NCBI RefSeq assembly: GCF_003340565.1
Contig: NZ_QPLK01000019.1
Coordinates: 24,649-88,648 of the forward strand
From: Rhodovulum sp. 12E13
Lineage (GTDB): Bacteria; Pseudomonadota; Alphaproteobacteria; Rhodobacterales; Rhodobacteraceae
DNA: 64,000 nt
Reading direction: 5' to 3'
In this document: positions 62,737 through 64,000 of the stretch, piece after piece
How the letters are laid out: each line of letters opens with the position of its first letter
Numbering within the stretch: the first letter of the stretch is position 1
Program-made: the position numbers and the translations under genes
Notes under the pieces: generated by a model
The model's database searches: none
What the model was told of the DNA's origin: nothing
What the model saw: only the letters and a program-made list of their open reading frames with translations

Positions 62737-63849
62737 ATGGAACGCTGGAGCGAAGCCGACGCGAACGCCTGGTGGGCGGCGCGCCCGTGGATCTGCGGGG
62801 TCAACTTCCTGCCCTCATCGGCGGTGAACTTCCTCGAGATGTGGCGGGCCGAGACCTTCGATCGCGTTACCATCGAGCGCGAGCTCGGCTGGGCGGCCGA
62901 GATCGGCTACAACGCCATCCGCGTGAACCCGCACTTCCTGGTCTGGAAGCACGATCGCGGCGGCCTGCTCGATCGGCTCGACTGGCTGATCGGCGTGGCC
63001 GACGCCCATGGCATCGCCACCATCCCCTGCCTGTTCGACGATTGCGGCTTCGGCGGGGCCGAGCCCGTCTGGGGCCCCCAATCGGAGCCTGTGCCGGGCG
63101 TCCACAACAGCCGCGCCGTGGCGAGCCCCGGGCGGGAGGCCGTGATGGACCGCACGCAATGGCCCGACTTCCAGGACTACGTGCGCGGCGTCGTCCGTGC
63201 CTTTCGCGCCGACGCCCGGATCCCGTTCTGGGATGTCTACAACGAGCCCGGCAACCGCATGCAGTTCGGCCCCGGCGGCTATTCCCGCTTCGAGGGCGAC
63301 CTGGAGCCGCACGCTCAGGCGCTGATGGAGGCAGCCTTCCGCTGGATGCGCGAGGAAAACCCAGAGCAGCCGCTGACCGTCGGCGCGTGGTCGACGCCTG
63401 TGCCGAGGGACGTCGACCACGTGAATCCATACCAGACCGCGATCGACCGCAGCGCGCTGCTCCATTCCGACATCGTGACGTTCCACGCCTATTGGCGCGC
63501 CTCGCGTGTGGCGCGCTTCATCGACTACCTGTCGGTTCTCGACCGCCCGATGCTGTGCACCGAATGGATGGCACGCGCCGTCGACAGCCGCATCGAGGAC
63601 CAGCTTCACATGTTCCACGATCGCGGCGTCGGCTGCATCCAGTGGGGCCTCGTGCGCGGCCGCAGCCAGACGCACCTGCCCTGGCCTTCTGCCCTCGTGG
63701 AGGCGCATGGCGGCCATCCCGACCGGTCGATCTGGTTTCACGACGTGCTGCACGAGGACGGGCGCCCCTATGCGCCCCACGAGATCGACACGGTCCGGTC
63801 GCTGACGCGGCGGGCGCACGACCCCGGACAGGAGGGAATGAGGACATGA
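62737..63849 (+). CDS. Glycoside hydrolase, GH5-like (clan A) TIM-barrel
   Basis: A 370-residue protein without a signal peptide. The acid/base glutamate is E170 in [11 protein letters not shown] and the nucleophile is E276 in [11 protein letters not shown], the strand-4 and strand-7 positions of clan A glycosidases. [14 protein letters not shown] at the start and [17 protein letters not shown] fit barrel strands 1 and 2. It should act in the cytoplasm on an imported glycoside. The frame is open far upstream, inside the binding-protein region, but the start at 62737 after AGGGAGA is the right one. Confidence 0.82.
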   Translation: MERWSEADANAWWAARPWICGVNFLPSSAVNFLEMWRAETFDRVTIERELGWAAEIGYNAIRVNPHFLVWKHDRGGLLDRLDWLIGVADAHGIATIPCLFDDCGFGGAEPVWGPQSEPVPGVHNSRAVASPGREAVMDRTQWPDFQDYVRGVVRAFRADARIPFWDVYNEPGNRMQFGPGGYSRFEGDLEPHAQALMEAAFRWMREENPEQPLTVGAWSTPVPRDVDHVNPYQTAIDRSALLHSDIVTFHAYWRASRVARFIDYLSVLDRPMLCTEWMARAVDSRIEDQLHMFHDRGVGCIQWGLVRGRSQTHLPWPSALVEAHGGHPDRSIWFHDVLHEDGRPYAPHEIDTVRSLTRRAHDPGQEGMRT

Positions 63850-64000
63850 CCGGCGTCACACTGGACAACGTGATCAAGCGCTTCGGCGAGGCGCAGGTGA
63901 TCCACGAGGTCGACCTGGCCGTCGAGGACGGCGAGTTCTGCGTCTTCGTCGGGCCCTCGGGCTGCGGCAAGTCCACTCTGCTGCGCATGATCGCCGGGCT
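63846..64000 (+). CDS. Sugar ABC transporter ATPase (UgpC/MalK type), partial at window end
   Basis: The first 51 codons: [19 protein letters not shown], then Walker A in [17 protein letters not shown], cut by the window edge. The start overlaps the glycosidase stop (ATGA). It would energise the sugar transporter whose binding protein lies at 61.4 kb. Its Walker A region is duplicated as a fragment at 56499-56545. Confidence 0.9.
   Translation, partial: MTGVTLDNVIKRFGEAQVIHEVDLAVEDGEFCVFVGPSGCGKSTLLRMIAG
63954..64000 (+). repeat. 47-base direct repeat, copy 2
   Basis: Identical to 56499-56545; it covers the Walker A codons of the intact ATPase gene and reaches the window edge, so the full length of the repeat is unknown. 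Confidence 0.85.

Noticed and set aside
1..64000. CRISPR arrays, tRNA or rRNA genes, replication origin, phage genes
   Set aside because: No regularly spaced repeats, no cloverleaf or rRNA sequence, no rep/par or phage structural genes were noticed on reading.

Overview
The window is very GC-rich DNA, densely packed with genes. It most likely comes from a member of the Rhodobacteraceae (Alphaproteobacteria). The grounds are ATGA/GTGA-type start-stop overlaps, many ABC, TRAP and tripartite tricarboxylate uptake systems, an frcR-frcBCAK fructose locus laid out as in Sinorhizobium, a methanethiol oxidase homologue, IS21-type insertion sequence remnants, and an intergenic motif near 60.75 kb of a kind I recall from Rhodobacteraceae genomes. 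No rRNA, tRNA, CRISPR array, replication origin or phage gene was seen. The content is accessory: about ten separate uptake-plus-catabolism cassettes, each with its own regulator.

Layout. 0.3-1.7 kb: MFS exporter. 1.8-9.1 kb (minus): dipeptide-type ABC transporter with a cysteine hydrolase and a GntR/FCD regulator, divergent from an unusual asparaginase-fold protein (9.5-11.2 kb, plus). 11.4-24.2 kb (minus): a 13-gene operon running from a TctCBA importer through SMP-30 lactonase, split transketolase, a dioxygenase-like cupin and an iron alcohol dehydrogenase to an acyl-CoA module of SDR, ACAD10/11-type dehydrogenase, CoA ligase, APH-type kinase and a second SDR. A divergent IclR regulator sits beside a paired operator-like sequence. 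25.2-33.5 kb (minus): sugar/polyol ABC transporter, two tandem FGGY kinases and a HAD phosphatase, divergent from a MocR regulator. 35.8-39.5 kb (plus): three-subunit molybdenum aldehyde oxidoreductase of PaoABC type. 39.8-46.9 kb: LysR, TRAP importer, three-subunit FAD/Fe-S amine dehydrogenase and RidA. 47.4-50.6 kb (plus): EamA permease, methanethiol oxidase and a membrane protein. 50.6-55.8 kb: frcBCAK with divergent frcR and a pair of inverted operator-like repeats.

55.9-61.0 kb is a rearrangement scar. It holds the right end and istB tail of an IS21-like element, a short ABC ATPase fragment, an intact thiosulfate uptake/rhodanese cassette, a membrane gene cut by the left end of an IS21-like element, a frameshifted istA start, the 3' end of a hydroxyacyl-CoA dehydrogenase gene, and the broken ends of an inositol-dehydrogenase-like gene and of a sugar permease. 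From 61.4 kb the remaining part of a sugar ABC cassette continues (binding protein, glycosidase, ATPase), and the last gene runs off the window.

A theme across the window: five of the six ABC or TRAP binding-protein genes are followed, before the next gene of the operon, by a long GC hairpin without a T-run. This probably keeps the binding protein in excess over its permeases.
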